Shown piece after piece: positions 46,966-58,162 of a stretch of 64,000 bases of DNA. Source of the stretch: Hymenopus coronatus. Its lineage: Eukaryota; Arthropoda; Insecta; Mantodea; Hymenopodidae. The translations under genes and the position numbers were made by a program. The notes under the pieces were generated by a model. That model was given only the letters and a program-made list of their open reading frames with translations, was not told where the DNA came from and ran no database searches. Within the stretch, counting starts at the first letter, position 1, and every line of letters starts with the position of its first letter. The DNA lies in assembly GCA_030762935.1 (NCBI GenBank), contig CM060900.1, positions 284,538,284 through 284,602,283 of the forward strand, read 5' to 3'.

Positions 46966-47164
46966 ATTATAATACTTTTACAGTAATGCAAAACATGGCA
47001 CAAAATTCTAAAGTAGTTTTATTTCATTATGGATGACAGGCAATTGGAAATGCAGCCTTAGCTGTGTCTCTCGCTTCTGGAAATTCTGTCATATGGGAAT
47101 GTTTGTGTACTGCATTTCTCAAAAGTGTTTTTACTCCCAGAGATGTTAATATGAATCTCTGAAT

Positions 47165-49358
47165 CATGTGGAACTGCTTCCTAACAGTATAAAAAGCAAT
47201 AGCCAACGAGTAAATAGTACAATGATTTTAGAGCCAATTACAGAATTAGAAGTAATAAAAGTAGTAGGACATATGAAAAATAAACGGTCGTCGGGAATGG
47301 ATGACATACCAGACTGGATAATTAAGCAATGTATTAATTACATAAAGTGTCCATTAGCAAATATATACAATTTATCAATTGAATCAGGGAAATTTCCTCA
47401 GAAGCTAAAAATTGCTAAAGTAAGGCCTTTGTTCAAGATAGGTGATAAGTTAGAAATGGAGAATTACAGACCCATATCCTTATTATCAATATTTTCTAAG
47501 ATTTTTGAGAGGTTAATAGGCAGAGGTATGGTCTCTTTTTGTCCAAATATAATATTCTTTCAGATGCACAGTTCGGCTTTAGAAAAAACAGGTCAACAGA
47601 ATCAGCAATTTATCAATTATTAGATATAGTAGAAGAGTCGGTCGACAGAAAACTTCCAAGTATTGGTGTTTTCTTGGATTTATTCAAAGCTTATGATGTT
47701 TTGGGTCACAATATATTGCTATCAAAATTAGAGAAATACAGTTTTTGTGGAGAAATAAATTAACAAATAGAAAGCAAATTGTAGAATTGGAATTCTTGAA
47801 AGGTAATAAAATAAGCAGATATATGTCAAAAGACAGGGAAATTAATATAGGCATGTCACAAGGCTACCCTTGGTCCGTTATTGTTTTTAATGTATATAAA
47901 TGACATGCCATCATCTGTCAAATAAGTGGACATAATTCTTTTCGCTAATGATACCAACGTGCTGATAAAGGGTAACAATCAAGATAGTTTACAAAAGATA
48001 GTAAATCTGGTAATGACAGAATTATATTCCTGGTTTCAAGTTAACAACTTAGTAATAAATGAAAGCAAAACTACTGCGATATCCTTCCACACATACCAAA
48101 ATAAAGCACATCTTGTACCCCAAATTTATTATAACAATCTCAACATTAAATATAGGAAATATACACAATTTCTGGGAATTATTTTAAATGAGAACCTAAA
48201 GTGTAAGAACCATATTGAAAAGTTAGCGTCTAAATTGAGCTCAGCTTGCTTACTAAGATCTATTAAAAATAAAGTAAACTTAAATATCCAAAGGAATGTT
48301 TACTATGCAAATTTTCACAGCCTACTGTGTTGTGGCATAATTTTCTGGGGAACATGCTATGAGAGTGAGCAAATATTTAAACTACAGAAAAGGGCAATTA
48401 GAATAATAAGTGGCAAGGATAGTCGGTGCTCATGTAGAGCTCTTTTCAAAGAACAAAAAATATTGCCTCTTACTTGCGTATTGATATTGCAGACATTAAC
48501 TTATATTAAAAAGATGTACAATCAGCATGAAATAAATCAAAACCTCCATCAATATAGCACTCAACAAAAGAATGCACTGCATATTCAGTTCTGTAGAACC
48601 AACATAACTAAAAATAATGTAAAGATTTTGGGCATTATACTATTTAACATATTGCCTCAGAATATCAAAGTAATTACTAAAATCCACCATTTTAAAAAAG
48701 TTTAAAATTGTTCCTGCTACTGCACGCATTTTATTCCATAGATGAGTATATTTCATATTGTACAATTACCATGAGTTAATAAATCTGTGTTATAGTGTGT
48801 TTTCAAAATATAATGTGCAATTTTCCTTTCTCTGTAAATATAGTGAATCTTCATTCATGTACAAAGCTGAAAATAACCTCCTATGTACCAACTCTGTAAT
48901 CAAACACAAAAGAGATATTCACTCCTACAAAACTAGATCAGCCAATCACATATGTATAGAATCAGTTAACTCTACCAAATATGGAATAAAAAGTATATTA
49001 CATAGTGCCACCAAAACATTAACACTTAACATTAAACAATCATCTAACTTATCCCAATTTAAAAACAAACTCTTCAAATACCTACTTGAGCAGTACTGTA
49101 ATTCCTAAAAATTTGACAACAGAAAATCCCTATGGTGTTTCTTGAAATATTGCATTAAGTTTAATCACACACCCACACAAATTACAATAAAAAAAATTGT
49201 TTGTATATATATAAAATGTATACTTATATACTCTTGTGTTAATGTGATTTATTCTTTGTATTTTTCTTACCGCCTCACTAAAGGGCATTCCCTACCTAGA
49301 GCAATATGCTCATCGGGACATTCTATGTAAATAAAAAAAAAAAATAAAAAAAAAATAA
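47165..49358 (+). pseudogene. CR1/Jockey-type LINE ORF2 and 3' end
   Basis: Begins inside the RT (LEPITELEVIKVVGHMKNKR, SSGMDDIPDWIIKQCINYIK, NYRPISLLSIFSKIFERLI). After a frame shift near 47550 it has FGFRKNRSTESAIYQLLDIV and VFLDLFKAYDVL, where the usual FxDLSKAFD is altered to FLDLFKAYD. The catalytic box at 47939-47953 is LFAND, so one catalytic Asp is Asn. The thumb and C-terminal domain to 48705 (YTQFLGIILNENLKC, LLCCGIIFWGTCYESEQIFK, LQKRAIRIISGKDSRCSCRA) is open. A further part reaches 49108 (HSYKTRSANHICIESVN). The 3' UTR ends in an A-rich tail at 49329-49358. Confidence 0.85.
49329..49358 (+). repeat. A-rich tail of the LINE
   Basis: TAAATAAAAAAAAAAAATAA and following A-rich units mark the 3' end of the 47.2-49.3 kb retrotransposon. 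Confidence 0.75.
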
Positions 49359-49689
49359 ATTACTAGCTCTTAATAAGTTAATGACGTGTAATTGAAAACT
49401 GTTTATTGTCTTATCATTTAGCTACAGTACTACTGTACACAGGTATAAAGTTAGTGGAAGATTTAAACCATTGACATGTCCGAATAACAATGTAAATTGT
49501 TCTAAAAGGATAACATAAATAAAAAAAATAAAAATAAGAAGTAATAGCACTTCTGCATATATTGAAGTCTGCTGTTTTGACGGCTACTCTGTTACAATTC
49601 ACAGTAGTTTTACTGAGTTTGTGCATAAGCCTGTTTGATTAATTTGCTATATGTCTGTGGTACCATTATATCTTATGAGTGTTTGAGAG

Positions 49690-50170
49690 GAAAACTTGCT
49701 GAAAGCTTTGGATTTAAATTGAAGGATGGTGGAAAGGTGCTTGATAAAAACAAAGTATTTTGTAAAATTTGAGGAACATCTTTAAGTTATACTGACAGTG
49801 CAAGCAGTTTGAATTATCACTTGAAAGATGTTCATCTCTTAGTACTAAGTCATCTAAACATTAGTACTAAATTATCTACTAAACATTAGTACTAAATTAT
49901 CTAAAAAATAGTACTGAATCATCATCTGTCCCTATGGTTGGCTCATCTCAGTCAAACTTAAATAATTTCATAACCTAACCCGTTTCTGTTTTAAAGGAAG
50001 CTGAACTATCAAACAAATAATGAAATGGATAATAAGGGATAGTCAGCCGAGCAGTACAGTTTCAGATGAGGGACTAAACAATGTTTTAAGGGAAACCATG
50101 GGTAGTACTTATAATATTCCATCTAGAGATGTTGTCATGGATGAAGGAGTATTAGCTAGGTGAGTCTTCT
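49690..50170 (+). pseudogene. hAT fragment with BED zinc finger (ZBED-like)
   Basis: Near 49722-49835 the plus strand reads DGGKVLDKNKVFCKI, then a stop where Cys is expected, then GTSLSYTDSASSLNYHLKDV, H. This is the C-x2-C...H-x(3-5)-H layout of a BED finger with the second Cys mutated (TGA for TGC/TGT). Near 50009-50160: KQIMKWIIRDSQPSSTVSDE and STYNIPSRDVVMDEGVLAR, matching the region after the finger in ZBED-type hAT transposases (SR following Y-x-IP). The rest is missing. Confidence 0.75.
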
Positions 50171-50368
50171 CCTTTTTTAATTCCAAAAATCCCTCTAGAA
50201 ATTGAAAAATTAAACTCATTAGCCTACATGGTAAATGTTAGTAGATATCTAAAATATTATTTTTTGTAATATAAAGAAAACATACATAGAGCTACATTTT
50301 TTACTATCAAGATATATAAATAAAGTTAAACAATAATAGTGTATATCAGTATACATATTTTTGTCTGT

Positions 50369-50627
50369 CATTGTGGTCTAGGGATAACATAATATCCTCT
50401 GGTTCCCAAGGTCATAGGTCCAAACCCTGTTGAGGGCGATCAGTTTTCTCAGGCATGAAAATGCTTAGCATGACTTCCTTCATAAGGGAAGCAAAGCCAT
50501 TAATCCCATGTTGTAGATTTACGGCACATGAGAGAACCTCAAGACTGGTAAAGAGACCTTTGAGCAAAATTAAGTGATCTCTAATGTCCAATAGAGGATG
50601 CAATACTGAAAACCACAGCAGTTAAAG
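50369..50627 (+). repeat. tRNA-derived SINE, copy 2
   Basis: A-box-like TGTGGTCTAGGGA (50372) and box-B-like ATAGGTCCAAACCCTG (50415) form a tRNA-like head. The core has CATGACTTCCTTCATAAGGG, GTAGATTTACGGCACATGA, GAACCTCAAG, GCAAAATTAAGTGATC and CACAGCAGTTAAAG. It matches copy 1 on the minus strand at 16.3-16.7 kb. Confidence 0.78.
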
Positions 50628-51990
50628 TGTTCATAAATGAATAACTCAATTTTTTAAAAAATCAATATTTTTTCCAACTCTATCAAATTTCAATTAATCA
50701 TTAAATTAAACTAGCTAACTGATTAAAAATTTTGATCAATTGACAGCACTGGTAATAAACGTTAATCTGTCTAGTCCATTTAATGTAGTATTTACTAAAC
50801 TAAAACTACTTTACTTAACTTTTAGAATATGTCATAGCACTTTGCATTTACATTCTTACTTATATGTAATGAATGTCAAAATTCGGTATAAGATATGCAT
50901 ATTCACCATATTAAAATGTTCAATAACATATTAAAGGCACTTCATGTTGACATCTTTACTTCGTGTAAGGTGTGTCAAAATTTTATATTATATGTATTCT
51001 CAAGATATTAAGTATCTACATTAAACATATTAATGGCATTTCACATTGCTACATATTAAGGTATACACATAGAGCACACACTACTTTGAATTACAGTGCT
51101 AAAATACATGCAATTGTATTATCTTCATAGTTCAGTCAACACCTAGTACAATTACTAATATAAAATCACTCCACTTGGCTTTTACATCCTGTGTCATTGC
51201 ACTTAATGCTTACATCTTTCCTTGCATGAAAATTTTACCAAAATTTAGTGTTAAAAATATCAAAATGTATTCCTCAAACATGTCATTGGCATTTCTGCAG
51301 TGCTGTTTAATCTGGGAACTTGACTTTACAATCCCATCACTAGGCTTTTATAGTCTGCAGGTCACTGTACTTCCAACTTCAGTTTGTATACATAGCATTG
51401 GTTAATTCCTTATTAGTGCCTAAGTATTACTTAAACAGGTGTAAATGAATAACACTGGACACATTTTACTGGTTATAGATGGTTTGTAGACAATTAATTT
51501 GAAATAGGAAATGTAAGGTCTATGAATACAAATGGCAGAGTTTTGCCTTAAAATTGCTAGGTCATATGCACGCTACTGTTCATGCCCACTTCAACTGTAA
51601 GGCATGTAGAAAACAAGTGGAAGAATTTGGAGCCTATGTTTAGCATAATGGCTATGGTGTGAGAATGCAAAAGTGCATGTGCATTAAAATGGCAGGTTAG
51701 AAGACCCATGACTACAGATTTGTTTTTGTTCACTTGAATGTAAATCATAAGAAACATTGTGTTGTGCCATGATCTTTCATTTAACCAATGCTTAAGATTT
51801 TTATTGCAAATTCTTTTAACTATTATTTACATTTTCATGACCTAAATAGAGGTACATGCTGGAAACTTAATGCATACTTAAATGAACTAGTTCCAAGCTC
51901 AACTTACAAAATGTAAATAATTGATAAGTACTTGAAAGAGCTAAATGTTACTGAATTACTACAAAAATAAGTTGCATGCAATACAGTAGG
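50628..51990. other. Unassigned, possible diverged tandem repeats
   Basis: 50820-51320 shows loosely repeated strings (CATAGCACTTTGCATTTACA; GGCACTTCATGTTGACATC; ATTGCACTTAATGCTTACAT) at roughly 130-bp spacing, too diverged to call. Nothing coding. Confidence 0.35.
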
Positions 51991-51994
51991 TAGA

Positions 51995-52800
51995 TACAGG
52001 CAGAACAAAAGTAAGCAAATTAGGAGCAGGCACAAGTTTTAAAGGAATTACTCAAAATGGTGACCTCGACACAAATGATTCCTGAATCCTTTGAGCATTC
52101 CTGGTGCATTGTGAATCTCATCACTGGCTGCAGTAATGCAGGCAACCGTCTCTTCAGAATTAATTAGTAATGAATACACAGTAGTCTGAAGATAACCCCA
52201 TAATTAAAAGTCCATGGGGTTGAAACCTGGCAAACGAGGTGGCCAGGGCGTGGTAGGACTGCCTCTTGTGTTCAGCGATTTGGGAAGAGCCAATTTAGTT
52301 GCTCCCATACATTTATCATAATGCACAGTAGTTCCATCGAATTGGAAATGGAGTTGAGCCCGAACATCAAGCGACACTTCTTCCAACAGAGCTGGCATTA
52401 TATATTTCAGAAATGTTTTATAAGTGTCACCACGCAGTCGAGGAGGAAGAAGGTATGGCCCAGTGATGTCAGAAACAATGCCAGCCTATATGTTCACCAT
52501 TAACTGCTATTGTGACTCTTCTGAATAGTGGCATGGGGATTTTCTTATGCCCATGTGTGGCTATTCTTGTAGTTAAGAATCAGTCCATTCCTGGTAAACG
52601 TGGCCTCATTGGTGAACAATACCAATGGAAACAATTCTAGTGGCTGCCTTAGGGCCCATTCACAATACTGCAGGCATAAATTACAATCCTCCAGGGTTAA
52701 GCTTGCACCTTTGCAGATGGAAGGGGTAGAGTTGCTCCTCATGCAAGACTCGCCAATTTGCATTTTAAGGCATAAGCCCAATATTTTTCACAAGATGAAA
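51995..52800 (-). pseudogene. DUF4817-type mariner transposase, decayed
   Basis: Minus strand 52781-52545: FPLVLFTNEATFTRNGLILN then YKNSHTWA, the first catalytic region (FTDEATFTR in the family; the Asp is Asn here). Then 52398-52204: MPALLEEVSLDVRAQLHFQF, DGTTVHYDK (second Asp region) and PWPPRLPGFNPMDF (third, usually PPRSPDLNPLDF, its Asp now Gly-Phe). Frameshift near 52500. No TIRs found. Confidence 0.7.
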
Positions 52801-53471
52801 AAGAAATGAAAAAAGATAACTTGGCCATATCCAGGTTTGAGCTTAATTCTTCAGGTTTATTCAGATTCACAGTCAGTCCAACTAAGCATGCAGCCAATGT
52901 ACAACTATCAGAATTTTGCTACATTTCTTTAGCCATTCACCACAACCTGTTATCCATTACAGTGGTGTGCAGGCCCATAGTAGGTCTGCAATTTAATTGG
53001 TTTTGGCAATGTTAAAATTTAAAAATGCTTCTTCAGAGAGATAAAAGACTGGCTTTACTAGGTGCATAAGAAGTTCTAGTTTTGTTTCAGATACAGAATA
53101 TTTACATATTTCTTTCTGATTATGATTTATTGATTCTAATCTCTGATTAATTTGAATATCCATAACTTGGTAATGACCTTGTAAACCATTGGTTTCTTAT
53201 TTCAAATTGATTAACCAGAGACCATCTGCTGCCAGTAAATTTTGTGCAGTGTTGTTCATTTACACCTTTTATTCATTCACATATTGAACATTATATACTT
53301 TAACTGATATGTTATTAGGCTGACTATTGGTTTAAATAATCTGCTACAGAATAAAATAACATCACAAAGATACTGTTTAAGAGAAGCTTTAAAGATATTG
53401 TAGTTGCCAATGTTTTCCTTGAGATTATTGGGGAGAACATTAAATTTTTAATTGTTTCATAGTATACATAC

Positions 53472-54525
53472 CGTTCCATTTAGCTTTTGTGGACTGCAGT
53501 AATGCATTCGATTCTGTGGAGCACATAGAGATACTGAAGGCATTAAAGGCAGTAGTCATGGTAAACAAATATGTCAGAATAGTAGGTAAAATTTACCTAA
53601 ATAGCTATGCCAAGGTTAGGACAGAGAAAGAGGGGACGACATTCAAGATAGAAAGAGGCGTGAAAAAAGGCCTCACAATATCACCAAAACTGTTCACGTG
53701 TCTTCTGGAAAATGTTTTCAGAAAAATGAACTGGGACAATAGTAAATTCAGCATAGATATAAACGGCAGAAGACTCGTGAATCTCCACTTCGCTGATGAC
53801 ATAGTCTTACTTGTAAACTCGTCAGAAGAGCTGGATCAGATGCTAAATGAACTAAATCTTAAAAGCAAAGAAGTTGGCCTATAAATGAACACAGATAAAA
53901 GGAAAATGATGTCCATGGAAATCTTCAAACCAATAACACTAGACAGCATCAGAATAGGGCAAGTAGAGGAATACACATATTTGGGCCAGTTGGTAACAGT
54001 CAAGAAAAGTGGAGAGAAAGAGATACGCAGAAGAATTACACAGGCATGGAGCAAAGTTCACAGTCTAAATTTTATCCTTCAAGACAAGTATATCAACAAA
54101 AAGCTAAAATTTGAAATACTGGAAAGCTTATTATATGGATGTCAAACCTGGGCATGCACACAAAAACAGATAGAAAGCCAGAGAATATGCCAGCAGAAAA
54201 TTGAAAGGCAGATTCTAAATTTCAGAGTTTCAGACAGAATACGGAATACAGAACTGAGAGCAATATCGAAAATAATGGATGTGAGAAATAAAGCACTTGA
54301 ACTAAAATGGAATAGGGAAGTCGTGCCATTAGACTACAACAGGATAGGTGGGCTTACAATTCAACAGCGTGGGACGTCCGAACTGGGAAAAGCAAGAGAG
54401 GTTGTTCTAAATATAGATGGGTAGATATATTTCAGACAGCAGCCAGGACAGATTGGATGAGGATTGCTAAGAACAAAGCAAAATGGAGAATACTAGCGAG
54501 GGAGATAGGAAAGTGCAGCACATAA
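53472..54525 (+). pseudogene. RTE-type LINE reverse transcriptase, 5'-truncated
   Basis: FVDCSNAFDSVEHIEILKAL (first catalytic Asp), KIYLNSYAKVRTEKEGTTFK, IERGVKKGLTISPKLFTCLL and HFADDIVLLVNSSEELDQML (FADD at 53789-53800) form a nearly continuous RT frame to a stop at 53882. Then 53885-54424 continues open with YTYLGQLVTVKKSGEKEIRR, RITQAWSKV and LYGCQTWACTQKQIESQRIC. WMRIAKNKAKWRILAREIG at about 54455-54512 is in another frame. This is the RTE/Craft-like arrangement. One in-frame stop and one shift break it. An AT-rich trinucleotide tail follows at 54790-55005, a usual RTE 3' end. Confidence 0.82.
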
Positions 54526-54789
54526 CACTAAAGTGAATAGTATAGTGATGGTGAAAAGTGAGATAAAAACTGATGTCGCACACAAAACTAATTATAGGAG
54601 TAGAATATAATGTAGTCATAAGATTAGTATCATATCAGGCTAAAAGTGAAAAAGTTGAAGAAGTGATTAGGAAAGTTAAAATATTGCAAAAACACCCAAA
54701 CACTCGTGGATTGGCCCTTCATGTTAGAGTACAAATTCTGAGCTATTTCTACACAAGTAGGAGTTCCTTGCCCTGAAGGGATGTTATGT

Positions 54790-54945
54790 GCTCTATTTAT
54801 TATTATTTTTGTTGATATATTATTATTGTTGTTGATATATTATTATTATTATTATTATTATTATGATTATTATCATCATCATCATCATCATCATTGTCAT
54901 TATTATTATCATTGTCATTATCATTGTCATTATTATCATTATTGC

Positions 54946-54991
<46 letters not shown>

Positions 54992-55005
54992 TACGTCTTT
55001 CTGGA
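54790..55005. repeat. TTA/ATC trinucleotide tail of the RTE LINE
   Basis: About 210 bp of (ATT/TTG)n, (ATC)n and (ATT)n units. Confidence 0.9.
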
Positions 55006-55083
55006 AGCAAGAGAGTTTAGCATTAGGAAAATAGGATATTTCCCTTTTGCCTACTGCTAAAATTTTATATATATGTACCCATA

Positions 55084-56415
55084 CAGGGTGTATATAAATG
55101 AATATCGGGGTTTTAACTCTTTATAATATTTATTACATTCAACTTACAGATATGTCAAATGAAAAAGCAACTCAAACAGTTTTACCAAGAAGCTTATAAA
55201 TGTTCAATGTGACTACCCTTTGCCACATGACACACATCATGTCTATAGCTGAGTTCTTCCCAAACATTGATAAGTGTGTATTCAGTAATTGTAGCAACAG
55301 CTGCTTCAATCCGGTTTCTTAATTCAGGGAGGTCAGCTGGTAGCGGAGGCACGTGCACACGATCCTTGATGAAGCCCCAAAGGTAAAAATCGCATGGCAT
55401 TAGGTCAGGAGAACGTGGAGGCCATGCATAGCAAGCCCTGTCATTGGGGCCCTTGCGGCCTATCCAACGCTCGGGTACAGTGACGTTCAACCAATTGTGT
55501 ACTTCGTTATGCCAGTGAGGTGGCGCACCATCCTGCTGGAAAATGAAGTTCTCTGGCTCGTTTTCTTCCAACTGAGGGAAGAGCCATTGCTCTAGTGTAT
55601 CGAGGTAAGAAGTGCCAGTTACAGTAGGTTCACCAAAAACGAAAGGCCCATTAGCTTTTTGCCGGGATGCGGCACAAAAAACATTCATTTTAGGGGAATC
55701 TCGTTGCATTTGTACCATCTCGTGAGGATTTTCTGAGCCCCAGATGTACACATTATGAGTGTTAAAATGTCCAGGTGAAAGGTCGATTCATCACTGAATA
55801 CAACACGATCCACAAAATCGTCATGAAACAACATGTCGTTTGCGAATTTGGCACATAATCCATGGTCTGTCGGCTTTAGAGCCTGTAATAACTGTAAACG
55901 GTAAGGATGTAGCTAAGCGTTTTCTTACAACTTTCCAAACAGTCGACACAGGAACTTGTAATTCACGACTAGCCTTCCGGACTGATTTCTTTGTGCTACG
56001 AGTGAACGACTCTCTCACTCGCTCAACAGTCTCTTCACTTACTCCTGGTCATCCCATGCTCTTCCCTTTACAAAGGCAGCCGGTATCTTCAAACTGATTA
56101 TACCATCTATGAATGTTTTTATCACTAGGAGGATCACAACCGAACTTACTACGGAACGCACGTTGCACAGTAACTACAGATTCAGTCTTTGCAAACTGCA
56201 AAACACAAAACGCTTTCTGTTTACTAGTCGCCATCTTTGCTACTACCGCTGTCTAGCAGATTGCGGCAGAAACATTGCACGCACATGCGCACTTGTGCCA
56301 ACAAACAAAACTGTTTGAGTTGTTTTTTTATTTGACATATCATTTACAACTGTAAGTTGAATGTAATAAATATTATAAAGAGTTAAAACCCTGATATTCA
56401 TTTATGTACACCCTG
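55084..56415 (-). mobile_element. mariner (DUF4817 type) with long inverted repeats
   Basis: Inverted repeats of about 100-110 bp (55084-55185 and 56306-56415; the right arm has 9 extra bases) start CAGGGTGTA, with TA on both sides (55082-55083 and 56416-56417). The minus strand encodes a transposase from 56234 to 55194: QKAFCVLQFAKTESVVTVQR, HRWYNQFEDTGCLCKGKS, VRKASRELQVPVSTVWKVVR, FSDES (first Asp), FIFQQDGAPPHW (second), YAWPPRSPDLMPCDFYLWG (third). The second and third catalytic Asp are 41 residues apart. A CGA-to-TGA stop after GKSMG and two frameshifts inactivate it. Confidence 0.9.
55194..56234 (-). pseudogene. mariner transposase of the 55084-56415 element
   Basis: Likely start ATG at 56234 (MATSKQKAFCVLQFAK). 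The catalytic half from 55751 to 55194 is open, 185 codons, beginning within YIWGSENPHEMVQMQRDSP. The in-frame stop sits at about 56049-56051. Frameshifts occur near 55850 and 55760. Confidence 0.85.
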
Positions 56416-56417
56416 TA

Positions 56418-56779
56418 TATCCATGTTTGTTATAAAGCTGTGTGGGTTATTGGCATAAAGCATTAAAATGGATAATATGTATACACAATGCAAAGTTAGA
56501 ATACACAGTTTCTGAAATGTTCTTTGTCTGCTTACAATGAGTATTGTACATTATTCTTATAACTTGCTTTTATATTAGGAATATGCATTTACTGGGGTAA
56601 CTCAGTGGGTTAATAAATTATTCCATACTTGATAGTCTGGGAGCAGTCGAGCATTAGCATTGTGGTGGAGAAGGATGACATTTCTGATGGAACTATATCT
56701 TTTGTTTCAATAGGCAGACCTTAACAATCAGCAATAGTAAGCTACATTCATTGTACGTTGATGATGAAGAAAATCAACT
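56418..56779. other. No recognisable feature
   Basis: AT-rich sequence between two mariner remnants. Confidence 0.4.
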
Positions 56780-57130
56780 AGTTAAACTCCTCTATAATCA
56801 AAATACACTGTCTTGAGAACAGCACAGATTTCTGCCTCTCCTAAATTGTCTGGCCCAAGTAAACACTCTATTCTGGGACAGTATAATATCCCAAACTGTG
56901 CCCTTAAATGAGTTAAAATCTCTGAGGGTTTAACCCCCTCATTGGTTAGAAACTTGATAAGTATGCATTGCACAACAGATGAAGGAACCTCTTGCCTATT
57001 CATGACTCTAGTGACGCCAAAGTCTAGCAAAGCAGCTAACCAAGCTGGTTCATCCTTCCTAACACACTGACCTTCAATGCCCCTCTCAACCATCCCACTC
57101 AGATCCGCTTGCACCGTCATGTGCAACAAT
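56780..57130 (-). pseudogene. mariner N-terminal HTH fragment
   Basis: The 57129-56782 minus frame contains SSVVQCILIKFLTNEGVKPS then EILTHLRAQFG, like the first helix-turn-helix of a Mos1/mariner transposase (IKFLTNEG.KP.EI...L..QFG). It then departs from the family. No catalytic domain. Confidence 0.5.
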
Positions 57131-57277
57131 TACCATTTATATTTCAATCACCCTCATACTGATGTTAGTGTATGGGCATCAGGTTAAAATGTTGAGGGGG
57201 TTGAAGTTTCAAGCCTACTAAGTACCTTTAGTTTTATACTGTCACCTTTATTTGCATTTTATAATCAGCTGTTTATA

Positions 57278-58162
57278 CAGGGTTACTACAAAAGAAATAG
57301 ACAACTCAACTGCCTGTAAAACAAAAACTATTAGAGATAGCAACCTAATTATTTTGGAGGTATGTTGAGAAACTCTCAAAGTTTCGTTTGTTACTATTGG
57401 TAACGATGTAGTGTTTTGTTTGTTGTTGCAGAAGCTGAAATGGCGGAAAATCCTGTGGAAAAGGCATATTGCGTATTGGAATTTGCTAGAACGCAATCAG
57501 CAACTGTTGTCCAATGACATTTTAGAACACGTTACCACAAAACGCCACCGACTAGACAGTCAATCTACGACTGGTATAGAAAATTCGAGACAATGGGATG
57601 TTTGTGCAAAGAGAAGAGCTCGGAAAGACCAAGATTTTCGGAAGAAAACGTTGAACGTGTTCGTTCTGCCTACATAAGAAGCCCACAGAAATCAACATCT
57701 AGGGCAAGCATGCAATTACAAATTCCACAGCAAACTGTATGGAAAATCTTGCGGAAGCGACTGCACATGATGCCTTACAGATTACAGATGTTGCAGTTTC
57801 TGAGTGAAGAAGATAAGGTCATACGGCGTGACTTTTGCATCGACATGTTGCAACATGATGAAGAGGATGCTGGTTTTTTTGAGCGCATCATTTCATTTTT
57901 GTGGTAACGTGTTCTAAAATGTCGTTGGACAACAGTTGCTGATTGCGTTCTAGCAAATTCCAACACGGAATATGCCTTTTCCACAGGATTTTATGCCATT
58001 TCAGCTTCTGCAACAACAAACAAAACGCTACAGCATTACCAATAGTAACAAACGAAACTTTGAGAGTTTCTCAACATACCTCCAAAATAATTAGGTTGCT
58101 ATATCTAATAGTTTTTGTTTTACAGGCAGTTGAAGTTGTCTATTTCTTTTGTAATAACCCTG
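57278..58162 (+). mobile_element. Fold-back mariner: 5' end duplicated as a 265-bp inverted repeat
   Basis: 57278-57542 is nearly identical to the reverse complement of 57897-58162. Both arms contain the element end (CAGGGTTA), the 5' UTR and the first about 40 codons of a transposase (AENPVEKAYCVLEFARTQSA). TA precedes the left end; TG follows the right (mutated TA). The 354-bp centre continues the left-arm frame: SIYDWYRKFETMGCLCKEKS, SERPRFSEENVERVRSAYIR and LQIPQQTVWKILRKRLHMMP. It ends about 190 codons in, so the DDE domain is replaced by the inverted 5' copy. The left arm has TGA where the right arm keeps CGA (Arg). Confidence 0.88.
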
